This document shows positions 63,231 through 64,000 of a DNA stretch of 64,000 nt, piece by piece. Each line of letters begins with the position of its first letter. The first letter of the stretch is position 1. Location: assembly GCA_017577575.1 (NCBI GenBank), contig PKRG01000013.1, positions 1-64,000 on the forward strand. Direction: 5' to 3'. This stretch comes from Acidimicrobiia bacterium. GTDB lineage: Bacteria > Actinomycetota > Acidimicrobiia > Spongiisociales > ZC4RG35. Under the pieces are notes generated by a model. That model did not search any database, was not told where the DNA came from, and saw only the letters and a list, made by a program, of their open reading frames with translations. A program made the translations under genes and the position numbers.

Positions 63231-64000
63231 TCATCTGCGGCTGCGCCGCAACGCCCACACGGCCAGCGCCGCCGCCAGGCCGCCGGCCGCGGCGGCGGAG
63301 ATCACCGGCACCGGCTTGGGGATGTCCGCCAGCCGGCCCCTCACCTCGACCTCCCGCTCGAAATGGAGGATCTGCCAGTCACGCTCCTCGGCGATCGCCC
63401 GCAGCTCCCGGTCGGGGTTGACGGCGACAGGGTGGCCGACCGCCTCCAGCATCGGCAGGTCGGTGATCGAGTCCGAGTAGGCGAAGGACTCGGCGAGGTC
63501 GATCCCGACCCGGTCCGCCATCGCTCGAATCGCCTCCGCCTTGCCCGGCCCGTAGGCGTAGAACTCGATGTCGCCGGTGTAGCGGCCCTCGGCGTCGACC
63601 TCGGGGAGGGTGGCGATGATGTCCTCCAGCCCCAGGTACCGGCACAGCGGGGCGACGATCTCCATCGGGCTGGACGACACGACCACCACCCGGCGGCCGG
63701 CGCGGACGTGCTCGTCGATGATCGCCAGCGCCTCGGCGTACACCAGCGGAGCCACCACCTCCTCGACCGTCTCCTCGACGAGTTTGGCGACCTCCTCCTG
63801 CTTCCAGCCCTTGGTCAACTCCCCGAGCTCGCGGCGGACCCGCTCCAGCTGGTCGTGGTCGGCGCCGAACATCTGGTAGTAGGCCTGGGCGATCCCGGCC
63901 TTGAACAGGGTGGCGCGGTTCAACAGCCCGGCCTTGAACAGCGGGCGGGTGAACGCCAGCGTCGAGGACTTGGCGATGATCGTCTTGTCCAGGTCGAAGA
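63231..64000 (-). CDS. HAD-IB family phosphatase (partial at window end)
   Basis: The visible 256 residues start inside motif I (FDLDKTIIAKSSTLAFTRPL) at the window edge, so only a few N-terminal residues are missing. Motif II is VVVVSSSPMEIVAPLCRYLG and motif IV YSDSITDLPMLEAVGHPVAV. The fold is the SerB-like HAD-IB group (PSPase-like, often annotated as a phosphoserine phosphatase relative). A C-terminal hydrophobic helix (VISAAAAGGLAAALAVWALR) could anchor it to the membrane, as in the acyltransferase-linked actinobacterial homologues. The true SerB is elsewhere (11229). Confidence 0.88.
   Translation of the reverse strand, partial: FDLDKTIIAKSSTLAFTRPLFKAGLLNRATLFKAGIAQAYYQMFGADHDQLERVRRELGELTKGWKQEEVAKLVEETVEEVVAPLVYAEALAIIDEHVRAGRRVVVVSSSPMEIVAPLCRYLGLEDIIATLPEVDAEGRYTGDIEFYAYGPGKAEAIRAMADRVGIDLAESFAYSDSITDLPMLEAVGHPVAVNPDRELRAIAEERDWQILHFEREVEVRGRLADIPKPVPVISAAAAGGLAAALAVWALRRSRR

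Noticed and set aside
1..64000. CRISPR arrays, insertion sequences, prophage, integrases or restriction-modification genes
   Set aside because: No regularly spaced repeats, transposase, integrase, phage structural or nuclease-methylase genes were found in reading both strands.

Overview
The window is GC-rich bacterial chromosome with dense coding, nearly all G/C third codon positions and frequent 4-bp ATGA/GTGA start-stop overlaps. The gene set points to Actinomycetota: a fused E1/E2 2-oxoglutarate dehydrogenase (Kgd), polyphosphate glucokinase, a HadA/HadB-type dehydratase beside rpmG, a two-ACT SerB, an F420-type luciferase-like oxidoreductase, DUF3039, and an anti-sigma factor of RskA type. 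The gene order is not that of Mycobacterium or Streptomyces, so a deep lineage such as Acidimicrobiia is my best guess (inference). A tRNA-Sec gene shows that the organism probably makes selenoproteins. I see no rRNA, CRISPR array, insertion sequence, integrase or phage gene; this is core chromosome.

Layout. 1-7055: translation and transcription block tuf (3' end) - rpmG - fused hadAB - ECF sigma/anti-sigma - tRNA-Trp - secE - nusG - rplK - rplA - [CPBP protease, opposite strand] - L10 leader - rplJ - rplL. It ends in a strong hairpin, and rpoB does not follow rplL. 7121-18353: stress protein, Pcm, PepN, thioesterase, SerB, hydroxyacid dehydrogenase, Gnd, polyphosphate glucokinase, an unassigned methyltransferase-like protein, HflX and a small GroES-like protein. 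18440-24963: malic enzyme, glycosyltransferase, tRNA-Sec, small sulfite-oxidase-fold-like protein, membrane-anchored HTH protein, a second sigma/anti-sigma pair, and a short unexplained transcription unit. 24964-34450: PLP enzyme of CBS type, heme A synthase, HAD phosphatase, DUF255 protein, group 2 sigma factor, HerA-like ATPase, cell-wall amidase. 34586-41786: asymmetric heterodimeric ABC exporter and Kgd. 41943-47248: operon of fused E1 alpha-beta, hydrolase, small ORF and Nudix-phosphatase, divergent from hisC across a structured intergenic region. 47343-64000: RND exporter, phosphotransferase, DUF genes, crotonase, a ClpX-zinc-finger/HutI-like fusion, GDPD, leuCD, F420 enzyme, VOC protein, macrodomain, MFS, DUF3039, TPM-domain protein and a HAD-IB phosphatase cut by the window end.

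Genes that work together: tRNA-Trp/secE/nusG/rplKAJL supply translation, secretion and elongation factors, with the L10 leader controlling rplJL. The two sigma/anti-sigma pairs are each translationally coupled. The ABC half-transporters form one exporter. leuC and leuD encode the two subunits of isopropylmalate isomerase. Gnd and polyphosphate glucokinase feed glucose-6-phosphate metabolism, and Kgd, malic enzyme and the E1 fusion cover 2-oxoacid oxidation and anaplerosis.

Most unusual items: (1) the ClpX-type zinc finger fused to a HutI-like amidohydrolase that has lost several catalytic residues (52800-54035); (2) a short transcription unit at 24667-24934 whose Shine-Dalgarno region pairs with 16 nt of the 16S 3' end and can be sequestered downstream; (3) a three-way-junction-like inverted repeat with a competing stem upstream of hisC (46082-46153); (4) tRNA-Sec with no selenoprotein machinery in view; (5) seven -10 boxes placed 6-7 nt before start codons, indicating leaderless transcription.
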